Positions 24,298 to 33,600 of a DNA stretch of 42,869 nt are shown here, piece by piece. Within the stretch, counting starts at the first letter, position 1, and every line of letters begins with the position of its first letter. The translations under genes were made by a program, and so were the position numbers. Source of the DNA: UBA11524 sp963617205 (GTDB lineage: Bacteria > Bacillota > Clostridia > Christensenellales > Aristaeellaceae); the NCBI GenBank assembly GCA_963617205.1, contig CAVEOA010000020.1, positions 1-42,869 on the forward strand, in the 5' to 3' direction. The notes beneath the pieces were generated by a model. The model did not search any database and had not been told where the DNA came from. It saw nothing but the letters and a program-made list of their open reading frames with translations.

Positions 24298-24363
24298 CAC
24301 GTTCCGGCGGATTGTTACAGCAAATTCACATTTTGCTTGAAATCAGGCTGAAAAATAAGGAAA

Positions 24364-24397
24364 ATCCGGCACAGGCTGCATTCCAGCTGTACCGGAT
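24364..24397 (-). terminator. Terminator of the beta-galactosidase gene
   Basis: On the minus strand, ATCCGGTACAG (24387-24397) pairs with CTGTGCCGGAT (24364-24374) with one mismatch and runs into TTTTCC. It lies 12 nt past the stop codon. Confidence 0.8.
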
Positions 24398-24408
24398 AAG
24401 ATGCCTTT

Positions 24409-26436
24409 TTATTGCTTTTTGAGAATCCAGACGCCGTTGACGGGCAGCTTCCGGCTGCCGGAAAGCGTCTCGCCCGAAATCAGCTCCTGATACGTGCCAT
24501 GCAGCGCAATCGTCTGCGGCTGACCGGAATAATTCTGCACGAATGCCGCGCCGCTGCGCTCTGTCGCAACCACACCCTGCGGAAGCTGCTCCGTCAGCGC
24601 ATGGCGCAGGGAAAGCGCCTCCGCCATATGCCCGTAAATTGCGTTCAGAGCCGCCTGCTCGGGCTTTGCCGCGAGATAGCAGGCAATTCCGCTGCCGAAC
24701 GAATGACGCGTCAGACAGGGCATTCCGGCGTAAAAATCGGCACCGTATTCGGCGATGGTCTCCGCGCCGAGGGTCTCCGTCAGCTCGCAAAGCTCCGTGA
24801 CCGCGTAGGACGCCTTGCCCGGGAAGACGATTTTCTGCTCATCCTGCGGATAAATCGCATCCAGCTCCGTTGCGCGGACGCCCAGCACATCCGTCAGTCC
24901 ATGCGGCGCATCGCCCAGAAACGCCAGTCCGCTTTCATCCACCACGCCGGAGAAATACGTCATCAGCAGCGTACCGCCCTGCGCGACAAAATCACGCAGT
25001 TTTTCTTCAATGCCGTTGCGGAACATGAAGAGCATCGGCGCGACGACGAGCTTATAGCCGGACAAATCCGTACAGGCGCGCATATCGCGGAAGTCAACGC
25101 GGACGCCCTGCTCCCACAGTGCGCGGTAATGCATGTTCACGCTGTCGAAATAGCGCATGTTGTTGACCTGCCCCGTCTGCGCGTAGTGAATCGCCCACTG
25201 GTTGCTCCAGTCAAAGAGGATGCAGACCTCCGCATTTTCCGTCGGCGTATCGTACAGCGGCGCAAGCTTTTCCAGCGCCTGCCCGACCTCCGTCACATCG
25301 CGGAAAACACGCGTATCGCTGCGCCCGTCATGCCCGACAACCGCGCCGTGAAACTGCTCCGCGCCGCCGCGTCCCTTGCGCCACTGGAAATAGCAGACGC
25401 TCTGGCTGCCATGCGCCACCGCCTGCATCGAGGACAGCAGGTGCATCCCCGGACGCTTGAGCTTGTTGATGGACTTCCAGTTCACCTTCGACGGCGTTGA
25501 CTCCATCAGCAGGAACGGCTGATCCTTGAGTGAGCGCATGATGTCGTGATTCATGGCAAATTCAGCCGCCGTCGCAACGTCATCGCCCGAATGCCACGCC
25601 GGGTAGCTGTCCCACGACACGACATCCATGCCCTCCGCGAAGGAGAAGTAATCATAATCCCAGAAGCGCTCCATCAGGTTCGCCGTGCACGGCAGCGACG
25701 GGTCAACCGAATGCACCGCATCGCGCTCCGCCATCATAAATGTCTTGCACTGATGCGTCATGAAGCGCCGCCAGTCGATCCACTGCCCGTTTGTGCACGT
25801 TTCGCCCAGCTCGCCGGGCGCTTCCACCTGCGACCAGTCCGTATACCGATGGCTCCAGAAGGACGTCCACCACGCATGATTCAGGCTCTCCAGCGAGCCG
25901 TAGCGCTTTTTCAGCCACTGCCGGAATTTTTCCTGACACAGCGGACAATAGCAGTCGCCCAGATACTCATTGGACAGATGCCAGAGGATGACCGCCGGAT
26001 GATGCGCGTACCGCTGCGCCAGCGCGATGTCCATTTCACGCACCTTGCGGCGGTAGACAGGGCTCGTCAGGCAGTGATTCTCGCGTCCGCCGAAATGCGC
26101 GCGCTCATCATGCTGATTGACGCGCAGCACCTCCGGATATTTCTGCGCCATCCACGCGGGACGTGCCCCGGAGGGCGTCGCGAGGATGATGTGAATGCCG
26201 CCCTTCCACAGTCGGTCGATGACCTCATCCAGCCACGCGAAGTCGTACACGCCGTCTGACGGCTCGAGGCGCGTCCACGCGAAAATGGCGATGGAAACGC
26301 AGTTCACGTGCGCCTCATGCATCATTTCGATATCCCTTTCGAGGATGTCGGGACGGTCAAGCCACTGGTCGGGGTTATAGTCGCCGCCATGGAGGAAGGC
26401 AGGAAAGCGTGGCGTCAGAATATTCGAGGATGGCAT
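24409..26436 (-). CDS. Beta-galactosidase, glycoside hydrolase family 42
   Basis: A 675-residue cytosolic retaining beta-galactosidase. It has the three GH42 parts: a TIM barrel (about 1-385), a trimerisation domain (about 395-600) and a short C-terminal beta domain. The acid/base is E157 in WHLSNEYLG and the nucleophile is E312 in LLMESTPS. A GH42 zinc site is visible as C122, C162, C164 and C167. The opening LHGGDYNPDQW is typical. There is no signal peptide, so the substrate must be imported; no sugar transporter is in the window. The ATG lies 8 nt after AAGGAG. The gene stands alone between a terminator and a repeat array. Confidence 0.96.
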   Translation of the reverse strand: MPSSNILTPRFPAFLHGGDYNPDQWLDRPDILERDIEMMHEAHVNCVSIAIFAWTRLEPSDGVYDFAWLDEVIDRLWKGGIHIILATPSGARPAWMAQKYPEVLRVNQHDERAHFGGRENHCLTSPVYRRKVREMDIALAQRYAHHPAVILWHLSNEYLGDCYCPLCQEKFRQWLKKRYGSLESLNHAWWTSFWSHRYTDWSQVEAPGELGETCTNGQWIDWRRFMTHQCKTFMMAERDAVHSVDPSLPCTANLMERFWDYDYFSFAEGMDVVSWDSYPAWHSGDDVATAAEFAMNHDIMRSLKDQPFLLMESTPSKVNWKSINKLKRPGMHLLSSMQAVAHGSQSVCYFQWRKGRGGAEQFHGAVVGHDGRSDTRVFRDVTEVGQALEKLAPLYDTPTENAEVCILFDWSNQWAIHYAQTGQVNNMRYFDSVNMHYRALWEQGVRVDFRDMRACTDLSGYKLVVAPMLFMFRNGIEEKLRDFVAQGGTLLMTYFSGVVDESGLAFLGDAPHGLTDVLGVRATELDAIYPQDEQKIVFPGKASYAVTELCELTETLGAETIAEYGADFYAGMPCLTRHSFGSGIACYLAAKPEQAALNAIYGHMAEALSLRHALTEQLPQGVVATERSGAAFVQNYSGQPQTIALHGTYQELISGETLSGSRKLPVNGVWILKKQ

Positions 26437-26515
26437 TTTGATGTCTCCTTATTCTTTTTTCTGCTGTTGACAGCTGCTTTTGGGCAGACTTCGTCCGATT
26501 TTTTTCTGAACCAAT

Positions 26516-26796
26516 TCGCGATGCACTTTTTCCTTGGGTAATAGCGCTTAATTCAGCGGTACCGCCAACTTATGCGGTATTGTTTTAGACATTTCGCATC
26601 TGCGGATGCGAGCAGGGGCTTTGCGCTCGCCCCTGCACCCTTCGCGATGCGCTTTTTCCTTGGACAATAGCGCCCAAATAAATTGGTACGCCGAATTACG
26701 CGGCGTTGCCTTAGACATTTCGCATCTGTAGATGCGAGCAGGGGCTTTGCGCTCGCCCCTGCACCCTTCGCAATGCACCTTTTCCTTGGGCAATGG
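26516..26796. repeat. 126-bp tandem structured repeat
   Basis: Two full units and a partial third start at about 26516, 26641 and 26767, each opening with TTCGCRATGC then TTTTTCCTTGG. Each full unit holds CGCATC-TGCG-GATGCG (26595-26610) and GCAGGGG-CTTTGCGCTCG-CCCCTGC (26612-26636). The second copy has TGTA in the first loop. The loop is nearly the one in the prfC-typA repeat. The array ends 3 nt before the stop codon of the RpiB-like gene. The 26437-26515 stretch holds a related GCAGACTTCGTCCG fragment and no gene. Confidence 0.9.
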
Positions 26797-26799
26797 ATC

Positions 26800-27432
26800 T
26801 TACAGGCTCTTCAGATAAGCCAGAATCTCCGCGTTCTTGCAGTCCTTCTCGAAATACTCGAAGAAATGCTCGCCGGAAACGGACTCCTTCACGAAATCCC
26901 GGTCGAGATCCTTCAGGATGTCAAGAAGCGGACGATACGTGACCTTCTTCACGCCGTCAAGAATCTTCTTGTTGCGCTGCTCCGGCACGACGCGCTCCTT
27001 CGGGTAGCCGTTGCCGTGACCATAGCCGAACAGCTGATTGAAGATCATTTCCAGCTTCAGCTCCGCGCCCCAGCCGAAATCCTTTGCGAACGGCAGCGCG
27101 GCGCAGTTGCCGTCATTGATCTGCGCAAACATGTAGCCGTCGGACGGGTCGCAGATATGTCCGCAGAGCACGCCGGGGAAGGAGTTGCACGCAAGCATCG
27201 CGCCCTCGCCGGTGCCGCAGCCTGTAATGACGTAATCCGCCGCGCCCGTTTCCAGCAGCAGCGACGCCAGCAGACCGACCTTGACGTACGTCAGCTGACA
27301 CGCGTCCTCCGCGGTGTACATGCCGTAATTCACAACCTCGTGTCCCATGGGCTCGACGACCTTGCGCAGAACCGTTTCGATCATGGCGTTCTTGCCAGCC
27401 TGCGAATTCTCATTCAGCAATGCGATTTTCAT
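26800..27432 (-). CDS. RpiB/LacA/LacB family sugar-phosphate isomerase
   Basis: A 210-residue member of the ribose-5-phosphate isomerase B and galactose-6-phosphate isomerase superfamily. The family core is visible as DYVITGCGTGEGAMLACNSFPG (about residues 63-84), followed by GHICDPSDGYMFAQINDGN. It is longer than the ~150-residue RpiB, with a C-terminal extension of about 60 residues, as in a subgroup found in Clostridia. It acts on phosphorylated pentoses or hexoses in the cytosol; the exact substrate is unclear. The ATG lies 6 nt after GGAGGAG. It sits where dnaA would normally be, divergent from dnaN across the origin region. Confidence 0.9.
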   Translation of the reverse strand: MKIALLNENSQAGKNAMIETVLRKVVEPMGHEVVNYGMYTAEDACQLTYVKVGLLASLLLETGAADYVITGCGTGEGAMLACNSFPGVLCGHICDPSDGYMFAQINDGNCAALPFAKDFGWGAELKLEMIFNQLFGYGHGNGYPKERVVPEQRNKKILDGVKKVTYRPLLDILKDLDRDFVKESVSGEHFFEYFEKDCKNAEILAYLKSL

Positions 27433-27481
27433 GATAATCTCCTCCATTTTCGTCCGCCTGCTTTTGCGGATGCGTATGCTG

Positions 27482-27510
27482 ATTCTACCACAGACGCGCC
27501 GTTTTTGCAA
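27482..27510 (-). promoter_or_regulatory. Promoter of the RpiB-like gene
   Basis: On the minus strand, TTGCAA (27505-27510) and TAGAAT (27482-27487) are separated by 17 nt. Confidence 0.78.
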
Positions 27511-27582
27511 GTAAACCGGAGGGTAATTCGATGCCGTTTGTCTGGTTTACCTTGCAGTTAAATGCCGCTGAAATGCCGGAAT

Positions 27583-28010
27583 TTATCCACATCCGCTTCT
27601 GTGGACAAGCTGTGAATTGCGGGGGACTCCGGTGCGCACCTGCCGGAATTTCGGACGCTGATTCATCCACAGGCAGTGGAGGATACACCCTGTGGAAGCT
27701 GTGGATAACCGGATTCGGCGCGAATTTGCAGGATTTCCTGCACGCAATCATCGAAAAAAGCCGCAAAAAACCGCAGTTTCAGGCAGGAATCGCCCCTGCG
27801 GAAATCGAATATAAGGAAGAGAGGTGTCGGCATCAGGGGAAAACCGGTCGTCAAGCGCGAATTACCGGTGGATTTCCACATCCCTGTGGATAAAGTCCGC
27901 AGATGTCCACATGGTTATCCCTGTGGATAAAGTCTTGCAATTTCAAGGCTTTGAGGGACTTATCCACACCTTCCACACCCCCTACTACGACTGCGAAATA
28001 TATATAATTA
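27583..28010. other. Putative chromosomal replication origin (oriC)
   Basis: The 608-bp gap between the RpiB-like gene and dnaN holds no gene. It carries five perfect DnaA boxes: TTATCCACA at 27583-27591 and 27960-27968 on the plus strand, and 27700-27708, 27885-27893 and 27922-27930 on the minus strand. One-mismatch sites lie at 27600-27608 and 27663-27671, and TGTCCACA and TTATCCCTG partial sites at about 27904-27922. An AT-only stretch AAATATATATAATTA (27996-28010) follows the last box and could be the unwinding element or the dnaN -10 (TATAAT at 28003). Position beside dnaN-recF and near three parS sites supports an origin; dnaA itself is absent. Confidence 0.8.
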
Positions 28011-28040
28011 CTGCTATCTCTCTCAGGAGGGCTTTCCGCC

Positions 28041-29159
28041 ATGCAATTCACCGTGAACGTCCAGTCGCTGCTGGATGCGCTGAACATCGCAACCCGCGCA
28101 CTTTCTTCCGCCCGCGGCAACGTGCCGATTCTGGAGGGCGTTTATCTTTCCGCCGATCAGGACCGGCTGTATATGACCTGCGCCGACGGTTCCCTGAGCA
28201 TCGAAACGTCCGTTCCTGCCGAAATCAAGGAGGAGGGCTCGGCTGTCCTGCCCGGCAGGCTGTTCAATGAGCTCATCCGCAAGCTGCCCGGCGGCGAGGT
28301 GTCCGTCAAGGTCAACGAGAATTACTCGGCGGCAATCCGCTGCATGTCCTTCAAGTCGAACATTGTCGGCATGAATCCGGCGGAATATACAGAAATCGAG
28401 CGCGTCAAGAAGGGCACGACGATTCAGATTCCGCAGAAGAAGCTCAAGGAAATGATCACGCACGTTGCGTTTGCCATCGCGACGGACGACACGCGGCAGA
28501 TTCTGACCGGCGCGCTTGTCGAGGTCACGCCCGATGAGCTGCGCATGGTCGCGCTCGACGGCTTCCGCCTTTCATTGCAGCGCGCCACGATGCCCTTCAA
28601 TATTCCGGAGGGCAAGGAAAACGTTCATATGCTCGTGCCCGGGCGCGTCATGAACGAAATGAGCAAGATTCTGAACGATACGGATGAATTTTGCACAATC
28701 AGCTTTGACAACAAGAAGGTTGAGGCGACCTTTGGCGACATCACGCTGACGGCGTCGCTCATGGCAGGCGAATTTATTGATTATAAGAAGATTCTGCCAT
28801 CATCGTTCCGCACGAAGGTGACGGTTGAACGGTCAATGCTGCTCGACGCCATCGACCGTGCCAGTCTGCTCGCGCGCGAGGGCAAGAACAACCTCATCCG
28901 CATGTCCTTCCGGACGGACGTGATGACGATTGCGTCGAACGCCTCGCTCGGCGATGTGCTTGAGGAGCTGCCGGCGACGCTTGACGGCGACCCGATTGAT
29001 ATCGCGTTCAACGCGAAATATATCAGCGACATCATCCGCAATATCGATGAGGAAAAAATCTGTCTGAGCCTGAACAGCAACGTCAGCCCCTGCGTCATTG
29101 CGCAGCAGGATGGGGAAGAATATCTTTACCTGATTCTGCCAATTCGCGTGATGAACTAA
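28041..29159 (+). CDS. dnaN: DNA polymerase III beta subunit (sliding clamp)
   Basis: Ring-shaped processivity clamp loaded onto DNA to tether the replicative polymerase. The 372 residues consist of three repeated clamp domains of about 120 residues. Family hallmarks are the N-terminal ALSSARGNVPILEGV, the central DDTRQILTGALVE and the C-terminal YLYLILPIRVMN. The ATG follows GGAGG by about 11 nt. The gene begins 70 bp after the last DnaA box, so its expression is probably coupled to DnaA. recF follows after 45 nt. Confidence 0.98.
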   Translation: MQFTVNVQSLLDALNIATRALSSARGNVPILEGVYLSADQDRLYMTCADGSLSIETSVPAEIKEEGSAVLPGRLFNELIRKLPGGEVSVKVNENYSAAIRCMSFKSNIVGMNPAEYTEIERVKKGTTIQIPQKKLKEMITHVAFAIATDDTRQILTGALVEVTPDELRMVALDGFRLSLQRATMPFNIPEGKENVHMLVPGRVMNEMSKILNDTDEFCTISFDNKKVEATFGDITLTASLMAGEFIDYKKILPSSFRTKVTVERSMLLDAIDRASLLAREGKNNLIRMSFRTDVMTIASNASLGDVLEELPATLDGDPIDIAFNAKYISDIIRNIDEEKICLSLNSNVSPCVIAQQDGEEYLYLILPIRVMN

Positions 29160-29169
29160 TACTTATCAA

Positions 29170-29192
29170 TTCATCATCAAATTTATGATGAA
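29170..29192 (+). other. Hairpin between dnaN and recF
   Basis: TTCATCAT (29170-29177) pairs with ATGATGAA (29185-29192). No T-tract follows, so it is not an obvious terminator. It lies 12 nt before the recF start, which lacks a clear Shine-Dalgarno sequence, and could limit recF translation. Confidence 0.5.
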
Positions 29193-29204
29193 AGTATCAC
29201 TAAA

Positions 29205-30377
29205 ATGCAGATACAGACGATTCGTTTGCATGATTTCAGAAATTACCAGGATCTGGTTATGACACCGCATCCGGGCGTGAATATCCTGCTCGGACAGAAC
29301 GGCTCCGGTAAAACAAACCTGCTGGAAGCCGTTCATTATTGTGCGCTCGGAAAATCCCACCGCACGAACATCGACCGCGAGGTTGTCCGCAAGGGCACGG
29401 ATATGGCGGCAGTCGGCGTGGTGATTCAGAAGGATCACGTGAAAATCGACGTCGCGGTTAAGCTGACGCCTGCTGAAAACCGCAAGAAATCCGTTTTTAT
29501 CGATCGAAAGCGGTCTGATCGGCTGTCTGCGCTCATGGGACAGGTGCAGTGCGTCATTTTCTCGCCCGAGGATTTGATGATTGTCCGGGAAGGTCCGGCA
29601 GTACGGCGGCGCATGATTGATATGATGCTCAGTCAGCTGTCGACTGCATATTTTACGGCATTGCAGCAGTATCAGCGTGCGCTGGAGCATCGAACGGCGA
29701 TTCTGCGCGACGCGAAGCATGGCGTTTCGCCGGATGAAAGAGTACTCGATGCCTTCGAGCAGGAGATGGCGACGCCCTGCGGCGTGATTATGCCGATGCG
29801 CGAGGAGATGATCCGCAAGCTGGCTGATGCCGCGGCAGAAAAGTACGCGCATATCAGCGGACGTGAGAACGAGTCGTTCCGCATGAAGTATCAGCCTTGC
29901 GTCGAAAATACGGCGAATCCGGTGGATGAAATCAGGAAGAAGCTGCGCGAGTGCCGTCAGGAGGATATCCGCATGGGCGGCGCGGGATGTGGGATTCATC
30001 GAGAGGATATTCAGCTGACGCTCATGGGCAGAAGCATGAAGGTTTTCGCGTCGCAGGGACAGGTGAGAACGGCTGCGTTGGCGATCAAGTTGGCACAGCT
30101 TGAGATTTTCAGGATGCAATCCGGCGAAATGCCGATTCTTCTGCTCGATGACGTGATGAGCGAGCTGGACATGGAACGGCGCACGCGGCTGCTCAGCGAA
30201 ATTGACGGCGTACAGACCTTCATCACCTGCACCGATGAGACCGACCTGAACGGCTGCCGCAGCAAGCGGACGTATGCCGTTTCGATGGATTCGGACGGCA
30301 TCGGGCATATTCAGGAAGAAACAGCCGGCGATGCAACCTCGTATCAGACAATCACGGTCGATCCGGAGCTTGAATAA
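29205..30377 (+). CDS. recF: DNA replication and repair protein RecF
   Basis: An SMC-like ATPase that helps load RecA at gaps. The 390 residues show Walker A GQNGSGKTN (30-38), the RecF motif VIFSPEDLMIVREGPAVRRR (about 118-137), and the Walker B region LLLDDVMSELD near 310. The ATG 29205 has no good ribosome binding site, so low or coupled translation is likely. The usual S4-domain gene (yaaA) between dnaN and recF is missing. A parS site begins at the base after its stop codon and a terminator follows. Confidence 0.97.
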   Translation: MQIQTIRLHDFRNYQDLVMTPHPGVNILLGQNGSGKTNLLEAVHYCALGKSHRTNIDREVVRKGTDMAAVGVVIQKDHVKIDVAVKLTPAENRKKSVFIDRKRSDRLSALMGQVQCVIFSPEDLMIVREGPAVRRRMIDMMLSQLSTAYFTALQQYQRALEHRTAILRDAKHGVSPDERVLDAFEQEMATPCGVIMPMREEMIRKLADAAAEKYAHISGRENESFRMKYQPCVENTANPVDEIRKKLRECRQEDIRMGGAGCGIHREDIQLTLMGRSMKVFASQGQVRTAALAIKLAQLEIFRMQSGEMPILLLDDVMSELDMERRTRLLSEIDGVQTFITCTDETDLNGCRSKRTYAVSMDSDGIGHIQEETAGDATSYQTITVDPELE

Positions 30378-30393
30378 TGTTCCACGTGAAACA
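30378..30393. other. parS site 1
   Basis: TGTTCCACGTGAAACA matches the B. subtilis consensus TGTTNCACGTGAAACA exactly. It is bound by ParB/Spo0J in chromosome segregation. It starts directly after the recF stop codon, and its last three bases are the start of the terminator stem. Confidence 0.92.
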
Positions 30394-30431
30394 ATCAGCT
30401 GTCGCGTTCAGACGGCTGATTGTTTTCTATT
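30391..30431 (+). terminator. Terminator of recF
   Basis: A perfect 9-bp stem ACAATCAGC (30391-30399) / GCTGATTGT (30415-30423) is followed by TTTCTATT. The 5' arm overlaps the end of parS site 1. Confidence 0.78.
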
Positions 30432-30524
30432 ACAGGGAAGGGTTCAAATCTCACCATGAAAATTAAAATGAAATCAAAATTCAATCAGGATGAAGTATTT
30501 TCAAGCATCCAAGGAAGAATATCA

Positions 30525-30540
30525 TTATGATATCATAATC
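30525..30540. promoter_or_regulatory. 16-bp perfect palindrome in an AT-rich gap
   Basis: ATTATGATATCATAAT is perfectly palindromic and lies in an AT-rich stretch (about 30430-30570) between two parS sites. It could be a regulator-binding site; no ligand or protein can be named. Confidence 0.5.
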
Positions 30541-30577
30541 AATCAAAAGACCGATTGATTTTTGAAGCGTCTGCGAA

Positions 30578-30593
30578 TGTTTCACGTGAAACA
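30578..30593. other. parS site 2
   Basis: TGTTTCACGTGAAACA is a perfect palindromic parS. It ends at the base before the -35 box of the addA promoter, 184 bp from parS site 1. Confidence 0.95.
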
Positions 30594-30622
30594 TTGCAGC
30601 GAAAACGCGTTTGTGGTACAAT
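30594..30622 (+). promoter_or_regulatory. Promoter of addA
   Basis: TTGCAG (30594-30599) and TACAAT (30617-30622) are separated by 17 nt. ParB bound at the abutting parS could hinder RNA polymerase. Confidence 0.78.
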
Positions 30623-30650
30623 AGAAGAAACTGGACAGGAGGAATGAACC

Positions 30651-33600
30651 ATGCCGAATTGGACGCCGCAGCAAAAGAATGCCATCGAAGCGCGAAATCA
30701 TACCATCCTCGTCAGCGCTGCGGCAGGGTCCGGAAAGACGGCCGTGCTTGTTGAGCGGATTGTCAGGCTCGTCAATGAGGGCGTCGAGCTCAATCGCATG
30801 CTGATTATCACCTTCACGAAGGCGGCTGCGGCAGAAATGCGTCAGCGCCTTGCGAAGCGGCTTTCGATGGAGAACAGCAGCGAGGTCATCACGCGTGCAA
30901 TCGAGCAGCTTGAGACGGCGCAGATTTCAACGATTCACGCCTTCTGTCAGCGCGTTATTAAGAACCACTTCGAGCAAATCGGCATCGACCCGCTTGTACG
31001 CGTCTGCGATGATCAGCAGCGGACGAGCATGTTTGAGGCGGCATTTCAGACAGCCATCGATGAGCTGCTGGACGAAAAGCAGCAGGATATCCTGATGCTG
31101 GCAGATGCATGGGAACAGAAGGAACTGCTCAACCTGTGTGCGGAGCTTTACGCGTTTTTAATGGCGATTCCGAAACCGTTTCAGTGGCTGTTGGAGAAAA
31201 TTGACGCGTATGATGAGCCGATAAAGGAGCAGCCATGGTTTCATGTGCTGGAAAAAACGGCGATCATGGAGCTGTCAGCATTGCCGGATGATCTCGAAAT
31301 GCTGCACAGGCTGATGAACCTGCCGGACGCAGTTCCGGAACGAAGCGAGGCAATTCAGCTGGATGAACAAGCGATTCAATCGCTGCTGGCCGTTCAGGAG
31401 GATTTGCCGACGCTGGCTGCGATGCTCAGAACGTTCAAGCTGCCGACGCTCAAGCGCGTGACGAAGCAGACGGAATCGCAAAAGGAATGGGGCAAGCAGT
31501 TCAGCGATGTGCGGACGCAGATGAAGAAGCGCATCGAGAAGATCAGCAATATTCTGAACAACGACCATGAGCAGACGAAGCAGGAGATTCCGGCGATTCA
31601 GCAGCAGCTGCGCGGGATGAGCTGCCTGATTCAGCGCGTGCATGCGCATTTTCTGGCGGAAAAGGGCAAGCGAAACGTGATGGATTTCGGGGATATGGAG
31701 CAATTTACCATGGAAATCCTCGAAAATCCGGATGTTTGCGCGCAGATGCAGGGCGAATTTGACCAGATTTTTGTGGATGAATGCCAGGACGTCAGCCAGG
31801 TGCAGGACGCCATCATTCAGGCAATTCACGGCGAACACAACAGCCTTTTCATGGTCGGCGACGTCAAGCAGTCCATCTATCGCTTCCGGAAGGCGGATCC
31901 GACGCTGTTTCTGCATCGGATGCGCACGTTTTCGGACGAGGAAAATGCATCTGAGCGGCGAATCATCCTCCAGCAGAATTTCCGCAGCGCATACAATGTG
32001 CTTGACGCGACGAACCGCGTATTCCGTCAGACGATGAAACCGGAGGTCACGGAGCTGACATACGGCTCGGAGGATGAGCTGATTTGCGGGCTCGGCGCGA
32101 AGGAGAAGGAGCCGCCGGTCACGGTACACCTGATTGATGAAAGCAGCGTGCCGAAAAAGACGGAAACGCAGGAGAGCAAGCCGGCAATCCGCATGCAGGC
32201 ACGTGCGGCAGCGGCACGGATTCAGGCGCTTGTGAACGATCAGGAAAAGCAGATTCGATACAAGGATATCGTGATTCTGCTGTCGCAAACGGCGAACATC
32301 GCGCCGATTATTGTTGAAGAATTAACAAACGCTGGTATTCCGACCTTCTATGACGGCGAGGAGAGCTTCTTTGAGCTGCCCGAGATTCGGGATATGAAAA
32401 CGTTTTTGAGCCTGCTGGACAATGAAAAGCAGGATTTGACGCTGATTGCGGTACTCAAGATGGTGCCGTTCAAGTTCACGGATCAGGAACTTGCCGACAT
32501 CCGGCTGACGCTGAAGGGCAGAAAGCTGCCTTTCTATGAGGCGTTCGCGAAAAAATGCGAGGCAGACGATGCACTTGCTAAGAAGTGCCGCGATACAAAA
32601 GCTCAGCTTGACACGCTGCGGTTCGAGGCGGACGTGATGATGCTTTCCGATTTCATATGGCACCTGATGACGTCGTCAGGGTATTACGCGTCGGTCGGGG
32701 CGCTGCCGAAGGGGGAGCTGCGTCAGGCGAATCTGCGGATGCTGTTTGAGCGTGCGAAAACGTATGAGGATGAAGGCGGCGAGACGCTGACGGGCTTCAT
32801 CAGCCGAATGGACGAGCAGCAGCGCGGCGGCGACAGCATCTCAGCGAAGATGCTCGGCGAAAACGAAAACCTCGTGCGCGTGATGACGATGCACAAATCG
32901 AAGGGGCTTGAGTTTCCCGTGGTGTTCCTGATGAACCTGTCGCAGGCGATGGTTCGGGTGCAACGGAGCGCGATGCAGCTTCACACGCAGCTGGGCGTGG
33001 TGCTGCCGTACGTCAATCGACAGATGAACATCCGCAGAAAGACATGCATCAGCGACGCGTTCGAGGCGCAGCGGCAGATGGAGGAGCTTGCGGAGCGTGC
33101 GCGGCTGCTCTATGTGGCGATGACGCGTGCGAAAAACGACCTTGAGCTGTTCGCCGTGGTCGATGAGAAGGACCGCGACAAGTGGATGATGCCGGAAAGC
33201 AATCACCGGATTCTGTCGTCCGGTAGCATGATCAACTGGGTGATGCAGGCGATATGCACCGAAGAACACAAACAATCCACAAGTTATCCACAGGACGCAA
33301 CACCATGGAATTGCAAGGAATGCGACGATTTTTGTGGGAAGCCTGTGGAAAACATTCGACAGGATTCGACCTCATTGGACGCGATTGTCAGGGTGCTTAA
33401 CGGCGAAATGCAGACGGCGCCGTTTGAGAAGGAACTGCCGAGAAAGGCATATGAGCCGCTGAAAACGTCGGTCAGCGCGTTGGCGAAGAAGAAGCGCGAG
33501 CAGAATGCGCCGCCGCTGATTGACGTTGATGAGGATGCGCCGATGAAGCGCGAAGCGGATGAGCAGGGGACGCCGCTTGTGCTCTCTGAGCTGCCGAGAC

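Noticed and set aside
26548..26793. Minus-strand open frame of 81 codons with an internal repeat
   Set aside because: It lies wholly in the 126-bp structured tandem repeat; the repeated peptide is a by-product of the DNA repeat.
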